Source of the DNA: JBBRXJ01 sp038248505 | GTDB lineage: Bacteria; Bacteroidota; Bacteroidia; Bacteroidales; JBBRXJ01 | NCBI GenBank assembly: GCA_038248505.1 | Contig: JBBRXJ010000114.1 | Coordinates: 1-6,384 of the forward strand | Direction of reading: 5' to 3' | DNA length: 6,384 bases | Position numbers and translations under genes: made by a program | Shown: piece after piece, positions 1-6,243 of the stretch | How positions within the stretch are numbered: position 1 is the stretch's first letter | Layout of the letters: each line of letters starts with the position of its first letter | The notes under the pieces: model-generated | The model's database searches: none | What the model saw: only the letters and a program-made list of their open reading frames with translations | Told to the model about the DNA's origin: nothing

Positions 1-137
1 CCTCGTTTTTGCAGCCAATAATGTTTCTTGCATCCACATTTTTTGCATTTCACACCGTTTTTAATTCTTACATCTCTAAAGTGCTCTCTACATGAAAGTT
101 CATCAGGAAATCGCTGAGAAAAATTTAATATATTCAT
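1..137 (-). CDS. IS1595-family transposase, N-terminal part (cut by window edge)
   Basis: The minus strand reads open from an ATG at 137 to the left edge, giving 45 residues that begin MNILNFSQRFPDELSCREHF. The FPDE-x-SCREHF pattern, followed by a stretch with C31-x2-C34 (and C36) and then HYWLQKR, matches the start of IS1595/ISXO2-like transposases. In that family an N-terminal zinc ribbon precedes a DDE-type integrase core. Only the first half of the zinc ribbon is visible; the second cysteine pair and the catalytic core lie outside the window, so whether the gene is intact is unknown. A weak promoter-like box on the same strand (TAGTTTCG, 153-160) lies just upstream of the ATG. The family call is from recognised sequence pattern, not a search. 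Confidence 0.8.
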   Translation of the reverse strand, partial: MNILNFSQRFPDELSCREHFRDVRIKNGVKCKKCGCKKHYWLQKR

Positions 138-200
138 ATCTACTTTTTCTTGCGAAACTATCTGATTGATACGTCAAAACGTGTCGGAGGTGTATGATAA
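1..200 (-). mobile_element. End of an IS1595-type insertion sequence (outer boundary uncertain)
   Basis: The element is inferred from the transposase start. Its outer end must lie between the transposase ATG (137) and the start codon at 224 of the neighbouring gene; about 180-200 is a guess. The only copy of the terminal repeat in view would be this end, so inverted repeats and target duplication cannot be confirmed. The segment 171-182 reads ACGTCAAAACGT and may belong to the terminal region. The insertion sits immediately upstream of a frameshifted gene and may have displaced its promoter. Confidence 0.4.
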
Positions 201-223
201 TGCAGAATCAATAAACATTATAT

Positions 224-1330
224 ATGAAAAATATTTATATAATTATTTTTGCGGTTTTTACAATAAGTATTTCAAATGCTCAAACGCATGGCTGCCGATG
301 CAATACTGCAATAGCATTAGGTGAAGTTCATGAAGAATATCCATGGGGTGTTGGTAGTGGTCCTTCTTGGGACGGGACAACAAATTGGGATACATTGGTT
401 CAAAATGAGATTTTTGATACTATACCTGAATTTTCATATCTGTCAATGATAAATTGTTCTGATGGTTATAGGAAAAGCATATCAAAATCGGCAAATGCCC
501 TTTGGTATAAATTAAAAAAGGAAAGTGCTTATCTTCAGTTGAGATTTCCTTCTTTTAATTATCTTAATAGTTTAGACACACTGCATGTTGCAATATGGAA
601 AGGCAATACTTGTGATTCGTTAACGGCTGTTGATTGTTTTACTTATGCATATAAAAATACAAATGCTTGGTTTGTATTGGATGTTATTGATAGTACCAAA
701 GGGCTGTTCTTTTTAAAGATTACCGGTGATACTATCGGTAAAATAGGTCAAGTAAAATTTTGTATTGTTTCAAAGCATATTGCGATCCCTTATACTTTTA
801 ATTTTCCTACTTATTTAGCGAGTACAGATACTACTTGTATGAATTATGAAATATTGAATAGCAAAAGTTCACTTGATTCAGCGCATAATGGTTCAGCTTT
901 AGTTCGAGTAATCGCTGGTTGAGCTCCTATACATTCAATTGGTCAAATGGTGTTACTGACAGTATAAATAATTACTTGGCTGTTGGGAAATATTTAATAA
1001 CCATAACAGACTCTAAAGGTTGTAAGGAGATGGATAGTATAGTTATTGGGTCAACCGATATTGGACAGTTTACTTTCAACGAGAAGTTGTCTATTATTAC
1101 AGTGTATCCTAACCCATTAAGTGGTAGTAGGCAAATAAAGATTGATCGTAATTATGATATTCCAAGCAGAATTAATTCCATTAACAACGTGGTGAAACTT
1201 TACAACTTATGTTTTAAATGCGAATAATAATGGAATAGTTAATATAGGTAATTGTCAGGCTTTTGCCTATTTATATGAAATAATTGCGAACACTCGAGTT
1301 TTAGGTCGAGGAAAGCTGATCATAAAATAG
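224..1330 (+). pseudogene. Frameshifted secreted protein with SprB-like repeat and T9SS sorting domain
   Basis: This reads as one ancestral gene of 369 codons, now in three pieces. Piece 1 (224-922) starts with a signal peptide (MKNIYIIIFAVFTISISNAQ). It then has a region with ALWYKL and TCDSLTAVDC that resembles the beta-sandwich domains of Bacteroidota surface proteins, and ends in the first strand of a SprB-like repeat (NGSALVRVIAG). The repeat resumes one frame back at about 919 (SSYTFNWSNG ... ITITDSKGC ... DSIVI) and runs into a type A sorting domain (VYPNPLSG). Near 1185-1205 the frame returns to the first one and the domain finishes as YLYEIIANTRVLGRGKLIIK, with TAG at 1328-1330. A one-base loss near 911-922 and a one-base gain near 1185-1205 would explain this. 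When intact it would be exported by Sec and secreted or surface-anchored by T9SS. Function is unknown. Sequencing error at both sites is the main alternative to decay. Confidence 0.75.
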
Positions 1331-1410
1331 GACTATTTAATGCTAATCGTATTTTTATATTTAAAAAAGGAGTATCGAAATTAGCCCTAGTTCGCCCTAA
1401 TGCATCAAAC

Positions 1411-1450
1411 AAAAAAAACGCTTTAGAAATGAAATCTAAAGCGGTTTTTT
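1411..1450. terminator. Bidirectional rho-independent terminator
   Basis: A perfect 9-bp stem pairs 1419-1427 (CGCTTTAGA) with 1435-1443 (TCTAAAGCG) around a 7-base loop. On the minus strand it is followed directly by eight T (complement of the A run at 1411-1418). On the plus strand it is followed by G and six T (1445-1450). It lies 22 bases beyond the stop of the minus-strand gene ending at 1466, and after the plus-strand pseudogene, so it serves two converging units. Confidence 0.88.
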
Positions 1451-1465
1451 ATTCTCGTACTATTT

Positions 1466-2152
1466 TTATTTTATTGATGTGAGTATCGAATAACTTAATA
1501 ACTTACCATTCTTATCATAACTTTCGGAACGCACAACACCAACGCCTTTCGAAATCCATTCAACCGATTTTGTTTCAACCATAAACATTGATTTCGATTG
1601 TATAATAGATGATATTTTGTAGCATTCATAAGCGACAGTACCAACGGTAATCGTTTCTTTTGCTTCTACCTTGCGATTGGTAATCTTAGTGAGTATGCTC
1701 ATTAATTTCATGCCTTGGTTGCTAACAGTAACATTAATACTACCATCGTTTAACGTCAGTCCAGGGCTTAATACAGCTGGTATTTCAATATCATTACTTT
1801 GTATATCTACTGTCATATCTTTGAATCCTTCCATTGCTTTGGTATCTAAAAAGCTTCGCATATCCACTTTAATAGTACCTTTGTCACATGTTACTGAAAA
1901 TGCACCATTGCCAAGCTCTGCGCCTTTTTCATCAAATGATTTTACCTGCATATCAATGGTAAGTACACCACCATTATTGGTTACCTTACTCAGAGTCTGC
2001 TCTGTTTTACCAGTGAGTTTGCCTTTCGCTGAATATTGTTCTTGTGTTAATACAGTACCTTCCTTTACAGGATAGTACGAATCGCAATTTTGAGATTGTG
2101 CAACAAAGCTACAAAGTAATGCTGATGCGAAGAAAAGATGTTTAATTTTCAT
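1466..2152 (-). CDS. Exported protein resembling the TapB / DUF3108-like family
   Basis: The product is 228 residues with an N-terminal signal peptide (MKIKHLFFASALLCSFVAQSQ), so it is exported; there is no lipobox, further membrane segment or T9SS tail. The mature part opens with NCDSYYPVKEGTVLTQEQYSAKGKLTG, then alternates short polar and hydrophobic stretches typical of an all-beta fold, and closes with VEWISKGVGVVRSESYDKNGKL. The opening 'YYPvkeG' and closing 'W.skGVGvVRSE' pattern recalls the periplasmic DUF3108-like (TapB) proteins of Bacteroidota, whose role is poorly known. The family call is from memory of the pattern. No catalytic residues are apparent. The ATG at 2152 is 30 bases after the mnmA stop, so cotranscription with mnmA is likely, ending at the hairpin near 1411-1450. 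A 134-codon frame on the opposite strand is a shadow. Confidence 0.85.
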   Translation of the reverse strand: MKIKHLFFASALLCSFVAQSQNCDSYYPVKEGTVLTQEQYSAKGKLTGKTEQTLSKVTNNGGVLTIDMQVKSFDEKGAELGNGAFSVTCDKGTIKVDMRSFLDTKAMEGFKDMTVDIQSNDIEIPAVLSPGLTLNDGSINVTVSNQGMKLMSILTKITNRKVEAKETITVGTVAYECYKISSIIQSKSMFMVETKSVEWISKGVGVVRSESYDKNGKLLSYSILTSIK

Positions 2153-2182
2153 AATTTAATATTTAGGGTTAAGGTTAATAAT

Positions 2183-3259
2183 TCAATCTTGCTTATATAA
2201 ATTTTCAATAACACCACCACCAACAATCACCTCGTTTTTATAAAACACAGCACTTTGACCAGGTGTAATGGCATCTTTGGGTTGATTGAATGTCACTTTT
2301 ATTTTATTCTCAAATGGCTCAATTACAGCTTCTGCTTCGCGTGATGCTGAACGTATTTTAACGGTAACCTCCATTTGGCCTTCAATGCCGGTTAACAACA
2401 TCCAATGCAAATCGTCTACAATAAAAGATGTACTCATCACATCTTCACGTGTACCAACCACAACAAGGTTTTCATTGGGTTTAAGTTCTACCACATAAAG
2501 CGGTTCACTATAAGCCACACCCAAACCCTTGCGCTGCCCAATAGTAAAATTCCAAAAACCATTATGTTGACCTAAAATACGATTATCTTTTTTCAGAACA
2601 ATACTGCCTAGTTTATCCTCAACTTGTAAAAGCTCTTTGTAATCTCCACAATAAAAATCTTGACTCTCCGCTTTTTCGGCAACAGGTAGTGCCGCCTTGC
2701 GTGCCATCTCACGCACCTCTTCCTTTTTAAAATCAGCTAAAGGAAAAAGAACCCCCTTTAATTGCTCTTGCGATAAACGATACAAAAAATACGTTTGATC
2801 TTTTCGCGCATCAGCAGCTCTTTTTAAAGCATAGCGGCCATCTTTATGAATTACTTGAGCATAATGTCCTGTTGCAAAATAGTCAAACTCTAAACCCGAT
2901 TTACGTGCCAACTCTTGCAATAAGCCAAACTTCATTAGCTGATTGCACTTCACACAAGGGTTCGGAGTTCTACCTTGCAAATAATCGCTGCGAAAGTACT
3001 CTAATACAGTCGATTTATACTCCTTCGCACAATCAAACACGTGATATGAAATACCAATAAATTCGGCCACTTTACGTGCTTCATCAATATCATCTCGTTC
3101 ATCGGGTCCGTAACAGGCATTTCCGCCTAGAGGTGAGTATTCACCATCCCAAATAGACATAGTAGCACCAATCACCTCATAACCATGCTGTTTCAACAAC
3201 ATAGCTGCTACAGAAGAATCTAATCCTCCACTCAAACCAACCAAAACGCGTTTTTCCAT
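2183..3259 (-). CDS. mnmA: tRNA-specific 2-thiouridylase MnmA
   Basis: MnmA installs the 2-thio group of (mnm5)s2U at wobble position U34 of Lys, Glu and Gln tRNAs in the cytoplasm, using ATP to adenylate U34 and sulfur passed from a cysteine desulfurase. The 358-residue length is normal. Visible motifs are the PP-loop SGGLDSS (residues 10-16), ACYGPDERDDIDEAR (48-62), TPNPCVKCN with C102 and C105, ATGHYA (129-134), KDQTYFLYRLSQEQL (153-167), ESQDFYCGDY (198-207) and GFWNFTIGQRKGLG (234-247), then the C-terminal beta-barrel. C102 aligns with the known first catalytic cysteine. The second, usually in an SQDICF-type motif, is here C204, one residue later. Bacteroidota can carry more than one MnmA paralogue, and this one looks like the ESQDF-x-x-GDY subgroup. 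A TATCTTTG promoter box lies close upstream, and a short secreted-protein gene follows 30 bases downstream. Confidence 0.96.
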   Translation of the reverse strand: MEKRVLVGLSGGLDSSVAAMLLKQHGYEVIGATMSIWDGEYSPLGGNACYGPDERDDIDEARKVAEFIGISYHVFDCAKEYKSTVLEYFRSDYLQGRTPNPCVKCNQLMKFGLLQELARKSGLEFDYFATGHYAQVIHKDGRYALKRAADARKDQTYFLYRLSQEQLKGVLFPLADFKKEEVREMARKAALPVAEKAESQDFYCGDYKELLQVEDKLGSIVLKKDNRILGQHNGFWNFTIGQRKGLGVAYSEPLYVVELKPNENLVVVGTREDVMSTSFIVDDLHWMLLTGIEGQMEVTVKIRSASREAEAVIEPFENKIKVTFNQPKDAITPGQSAVFYKNEVIVGGGVIENLYKQD

Positions 3260-3276
3260 TTTTAAATTTTATTCTG

Positions 3277-3284
3277 CAAAGATA
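3277..3284 (-). promoter_or_regulatory. Bacteroidota-type -7 promoter box upstream of mnmA
   Basis: Read on the minus strand, the site is TATCTTTG, an exact match to the Bacteroidota TAnnTTTG consensus for the primary sigma factor. It ends 17 bases before the mnmA ATG, implying a very short leader. No good TTTG (-33) element sits at the usual spacing of about 19-20 bases; the nearest is 31 bases away. The call therefore rests on the -7 box and its position. It suggests mnmA has its own promoter and does not depend on the copper-protein gene upstream. Confidence 0.55.
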
Positions 3285-3348
3285 TAAAAAGCAAGAATAA
3301 CTGTATTAAGAATACCAAAGCAAGCTTTTCAATAATTTACAAGATATC

Positions 3349-3933
3349 TTATAATTTTTGAACACGCTTTGAATCTAAAACCTTACCACTCCCATCATAT
3401 ACCACTACAAGATATATTCCTTTATTAATAATCGGATTTGCTTTTTTAGTAGATAGATCAGCAGCACCGCTACTATATTGAAGATTACCTAATAAATCAT
3501 ATATTTTTACCGAATACGATTTTATATAGATGGATTCAACTAATATTTCTTGTTCAAAAGGATTCGGATAAATATTAAAACCACTTGAGACCTTTCTCTC
3601 AGCAATCGATCCTAAACTCGATACTACAATACTACCAAACATTCCACTCCCGGGGCTACCATGAAACGAGCAATGGTAGCCATATATAGCAGGCGATGTT
3701 AAAACCAAATCATGTGTAGTTGCTGAGCTACTTATTGTAAAGGTAGTCCACATCACATTATCCGACTCAGTAGGATGCGTCCCCGACTCCCATGTAAAAC
3801 GAACAGTATCACCAGAACTCACGGCAACAAGTGCAGGTGAAAATTCAAAATCACGCACCATTACAACATGTATAGTTGCACTCAGATGTGCAAAAAATAA
3901 AAGAAAAAAAGACAATATATAGAGCGCTTTCAT
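3349..3933 (-). CDS. Secreted plastocyanin-like copper protein with T9SS sorting domain
   Basis: The product is 194 residues in three parts. First is a signal peptide (1-19, ending HLSA). Next is a cupredoxin domain (about 20-105), and last a type A T9SS sorting domain (about 118-194: FNIYPNPFEQEILVE, VKIYDLLGN, then GIYLVVVYDGSGKV). Type 1 copper ligands are readable as H53 (GTHPT), C88 and H91 (YHCSFHG) and M98 (GMFG). The C-x2-H-x6-M spacing is longer than in plant plastocyanin but is familiar in bacterial plastocyanin-like domains. It is probably a small electron-transfer or copper-binding protein secreted or held at the cell surface; its partner is not visible. The ATG at 3933 directly precedes the signal peptide, and a promoter-like pair lies upstream. 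No clear terminator follows before mnmA, so some readthrough is possible. Confidence 0.92.
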   Translation of the reverse strand: MKALYILSFFLLFFAHLSATIHVVMVRDFEFSPALVAVSSGDTVRFTWESGTHPTESDNVMWTTFTISSSATTHDLVLTSPAIYGYHCSFHGSPGSGMFGSIVVSSLGSIAERKVSSGFNIYPNPFEQEILVESIYIKSYSVKIYDLLGNLQYSSGAADLSTKKANPIINKGIYLVVVYDGSGKVLDSKRVQKL

Positions 3934-3952
3934 GTTTATGCTTATTTAGGTA

Positions 3953-3983
3953 CTAAATTACTCAATTAATATTTAAAAAGCAA
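3953..3983 (-). promoter_or_regulatory. Possible promoter of the plastocyanin-like gene
   Basis: On the minus strand, TTG (3981-3983) is followed after 20 bases by TAATTTAG (3953-3960), one mismatch from the TAnnTTTG box. Spacing and distance to the ATG (19 bases from box to codon) fit a Bacteroidota promoter. The surrounding DNA is very AT-rich, so a chance match is possible. Confidence 0.4.
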
Positions 3984-4215
3984 TTATTATTTAGACTTAT
4001 TATAACATACAATATCATTTATTTATAATTAAGCGCTTTATATATAAACCTTATTTACAGTCACCTAAACACAAAACACTAAATATCATGCTAATAGAAA
4101 AGATGAATTATTAAAATCAGATTTAAATTATATTCCGAGAGTAATCAAATAAAATAGTTTATGAAAACGACTTTGGAGGGCCTGCAACAGAATAACGGAA
4201 CTTTATAAGATTAAT
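3984..4215. other. AT-rich intergenic stretch without a convincing gene
   Basis: Six-frame reading gives only very short frames. The one part that stands out is 4161-4208, richer in G and C than its surroundings. It holds a 15-codon plus-strand frame (ATG 4161, TAA 4206-4208, MKTTLEGLQQNNGTL) directly before a strong hairpin terminator. An overlapping frame, 4145-4195, reads SNKIVYENDFGGPATE. Either could be a gene remnant, a peptide or part of a small RNA. No recognisable promoter box precedes them, and I see no tRNA, riboswitch or repeat here. Confidence 0.4.
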
Positions 4216-4255
4216 AAAAAGCCACTTAGATTAAGGAATCTAAGTGGCTTTTTTT
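4216..4255. terminator. Strong hairpin terminator
   Basis: A perfect 12-bp stem pairs 4221-4232 (GCCACTTAGATT) with 4237-4248 (AATCTAAGTGGC) around the 4-base loop AAGG. It is flanked by A5 (4216-4220) and T7 (4249-4255), which lengthen the pairing. It works on paper in both directions: T7 on the plus strand, T5 on the minus strand. On the minus strand it lies 56 bases after the stop of the Fe-S/chemotaxis gene and most likely ends that transcript. The longer plus-strand T run leaves open a short plus-strand transcript from the gap to its left. Confidence 0.88.
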
Positions 4256-4304
4256 GTTTCAATGGTTAATGTCCTAGCTTCATAAAAATAGTCTTTTTTT
4301 TAAA

Positions 4305-6149
4305 CTAAATTGAATTAGCCAACGGTATTATTTTATTTAAAGAAGTTAATTCTATTGCTTTTAAATCTAGAGTATTAATTGACAATGTAATATTTTTTAT
4401 AGCATCTGTTACTTCTAATGATAATTTATTTGTATCATCAAAGTTTAAAGATGCTTTATTTATTTTCTCTGTTATTTCAGTAAATAATTTTGAAAGTTGA
4501 ACAATCTTAGGATCTATCTTACTAGATTCTTTTCTTGAATGTTCTGCAAGTCTTTTTACTTCAGATGCAACTACACCAAAACCTTTACCAGCATCTCCGG
4601 CACGAGCCGCTTCTATAGCAGCATTTAATGCAAGTAAATTTATTTGAAAAGCTACATTATTTATAGACTTCATTATATTAGCAAAATCTGATAATAAATT
4701 TTTATTATCAGCCAATGTACTTGTTAAATAGTTAAACTCTTTTGTTAAAGACTGAACCATTTCAAATAATCCTAAAGTCTTATTTTCAATAATGTTATTC
4801 TGTTTATTTAAACTAGAAATGGATTGAGAAATATTACTAACCATTTCTAATATTAAAGTATGATTATATTGATAACAATTTTCTTTCTTATTTAACCCAT
4901 TATATATAGCTATAGCCATCTTTTCACATTCTCCATATCCACAAGCACCACAATTTAAAAAATCAGCTTCCGAATATTTATGCATATCTAAATATATATT
5001 ATCTATAGAATTTTGATCAGGATTTTTTATTGTATTATTTGAAGAACGATTTACATAACTTCTGCTATAAATATTCGAATTCCAATGTTCATTAATTTCT
5101 TTTTTTAGTTTATTTCTCCCTTTTATTTTTGATAAAAAACCTCCATTTACATTATATTTTTCTTGCATTTTACGGTTTCTGTCTTCAATATAAAACTCTA
5201 CTTTATCTGGAGATTCATGTTGATTTAATGTTCCCGGACCACCATTACATCCTAATTCACAATTTAAACAATCAATAAGTAATGGAGCATGTCCGGCATT
5301 AATTTCATTGGGTAGTTGTTTGAAATAATTATAAATTAATTCGGGACCTTCAATTTTACGAGAAACCTTTTCAATGCCTTTGTATTCACGCATAGCAGTT
5401 CTAATTAAGCCGCCGGGTGTTGAAAACAATACAGCCCTCTCAGCTGAAGGATTATAATATTCTATTTCTGGATATCTTAATAAATTTATATTATTCTCGT
5501 CTAAATAGTTTTTTAATGAACGTAACGTAACATTAAAATCACCCAATCCAACTTCATCGAACTCTCTTCGTTTAGCTGCACAAGGAGAAACAATAACAAT
5601 TTTATAATTTCTAAATGCAGGATAAAAATTCTTTATCATTTTTATTGTATGCATCATTGGACTATCTGCTGGTGCTAAATATTTAAGCAACTCAGGTTGA
5701 TAAATCTCTATATATGTTACTAATGCCGGACATGGTTGAGTAATTACAGCTTTAGGACTGTTTGATTTTACGTATTCCAAATAAGTCTTTATAGTTAACT
5801 CTGCTCCAAAACTTACATCAAAGAAAGCACTAACACCTATACTCTGTAAAAATCCATTTAACTGTAAATATTGATTTGGGAAACTTGATGCAACTGCCGG
5901 AGCAACAACTGCTACTAAGGGAGTATTATTAGAAAGTGCCATAAAAAAAGAATCCGTGTCATCTACAATCTCTCTAGCTCCATGACTGCAAACTTTTACA
6001 CAACACCCACAACCAATACATAAATCAGGGTTTATTTCTACATAATTACCTATAGCTTTATTGGTATATTTAACCGGACAAGCAGCTATACACTTATGGC
6101 AATTGACACATTTATCCTTATTAACTGTAATAACAGATGATAGGCTCAT
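4305..6149 (-). CDS. [FeFe]-hydrogenase-like / methyl-accepting chemotaxis fusion (putative redox or H2 sensor)
   Basis: I start at the ATG at 6149 (614 residues). An in-frame TTG at 6176 adds nine residues that resemble nothing. Domains in order: two [4Fe-4S] ferredoxin motifs (C14, 17, 20, 24 and C44, 47, 50, 54, with an extra C49); a hydrogenase large-subunit C-terminal-type domain (about 76-330); a variable basic linker; an RnfB/AcsC-like four-cysteine motif (C400, 403, 408, 425; CGACGYGEC); and a chemotaxis signalling coiled coil (about 431-614) with the hairpin tip INLLALNAAIEAARAGDAGK. H-cluster motifs are modified: TQPCP (C140) for TSCCP, SPCAAKRRE (C190) for MPCxxK, and CLNCELGCNGG (C294, C297, C301) for ACxxGCxxGG. 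The cysteines expected to bind the cubane and diiron site persist, but the proton-relay cysteine is proline. No signal peptide or membrane helix is present, so it is cytosolic. It probably senses redox state or H2 and signals through CheA/CheW. Catalysis is doubtful. Confidence 0.92.
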   Translation of the reverse strand: MSLSSVITVNKDKCVNCHKCIAACPVKYTNKAIGNYVEINPDLCIGCGCCVKVCSHGAREIVDDTDSFFMALSNNTPLVAVVAPAVASSFPNQYLQLNGFLQSIGVSAFFDVSFGAELTIKTYLEYVKSNSPKAVITQPCPALVTYIEIYQPELLKYLAPADSPMMHTIKMIKNFYPAFRNYKIVIVSPCAAKRREFDEVGLGDFNVTLRSLKNYLDENNINLLRYPEIEYYNPSAERAVLFSTPGGLIRTAMREYKGIEKVSRKIEGPELIYNYFKQLPNEINAGHAPLLIDCLNCELGCNGGPGTLNQHESPDKVEFYIEDRNRKMQEKYNVNGGFLSKIKGRNKLKKEINEHWNSNIYSRSYVNRSSNNTIKNPDQNSIDNIYLDMHKYSEADFLNCGACGYGECEKMAIAIYNGLNKKENCYQYNHTLILEMVSNISQSISSLNKQNNIIENKTLGLFEMVQSLTKEFNYLTSTLADNKNLLSDFANIMKSINNVAFQINLLALNAAIEAARAGDAGKGFGVVASEVKRLAEHSRKESSKIDPKIVQLSKLFTEITEKINKASLNFDDTNKLSLEVTDAIKNITLSINTLDLKAIELTSLNKIIPLANSI

Positions 6150-6243
6150 ATTAAGTTGTTTCCCCAAAAATCGCAAATAAAAACGAGATTAGCAACTTAA
6201 TTTTTTTGTAATGCCGGATAGCGTTTTTTTGGCTATATTTTGA

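Noticed and set aside
1331..1410. Possible extra gene or repeat between the pseudogene and the terminator
   Set aside because: Only short frames and no repeat structure; nothing to support a feature.
1671..2075. 134-codon plus-strand open frame
   Set aside because: It lies wholly inside the minus-strand secreted-protein gene, which has a signal peptide and a coherent protein sequence; the frame looks like a shadow.
2286..2498. Plus-strand open frame of 70 codons, and another at 2872-3060
   Set aside because: Both are antisense to the strongly supported mnmA gene and resemble nothing.
3300..3320. GTATT/AATAC hairpin after the copper-protein gene as a terminator
   Set aside because: The stem is only 5 bp and no T run follows it on the minus strand.
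3921..4040. AGCGCTTT occurring twice (3923-3930 region and near 4032) as a possible operator
   Set aside because: One copy is within coding sequence (codons for K-A-L) and the motif is short; chance is sufficient explanation.
6150..6176. TTG start at 6176 for the hydrogenase/MCP fusion
   Set aside because: The ATG at 6149 begins shortly before the first ferredoxin motif, as is usual, and the nine extra residues have no recognisable content.
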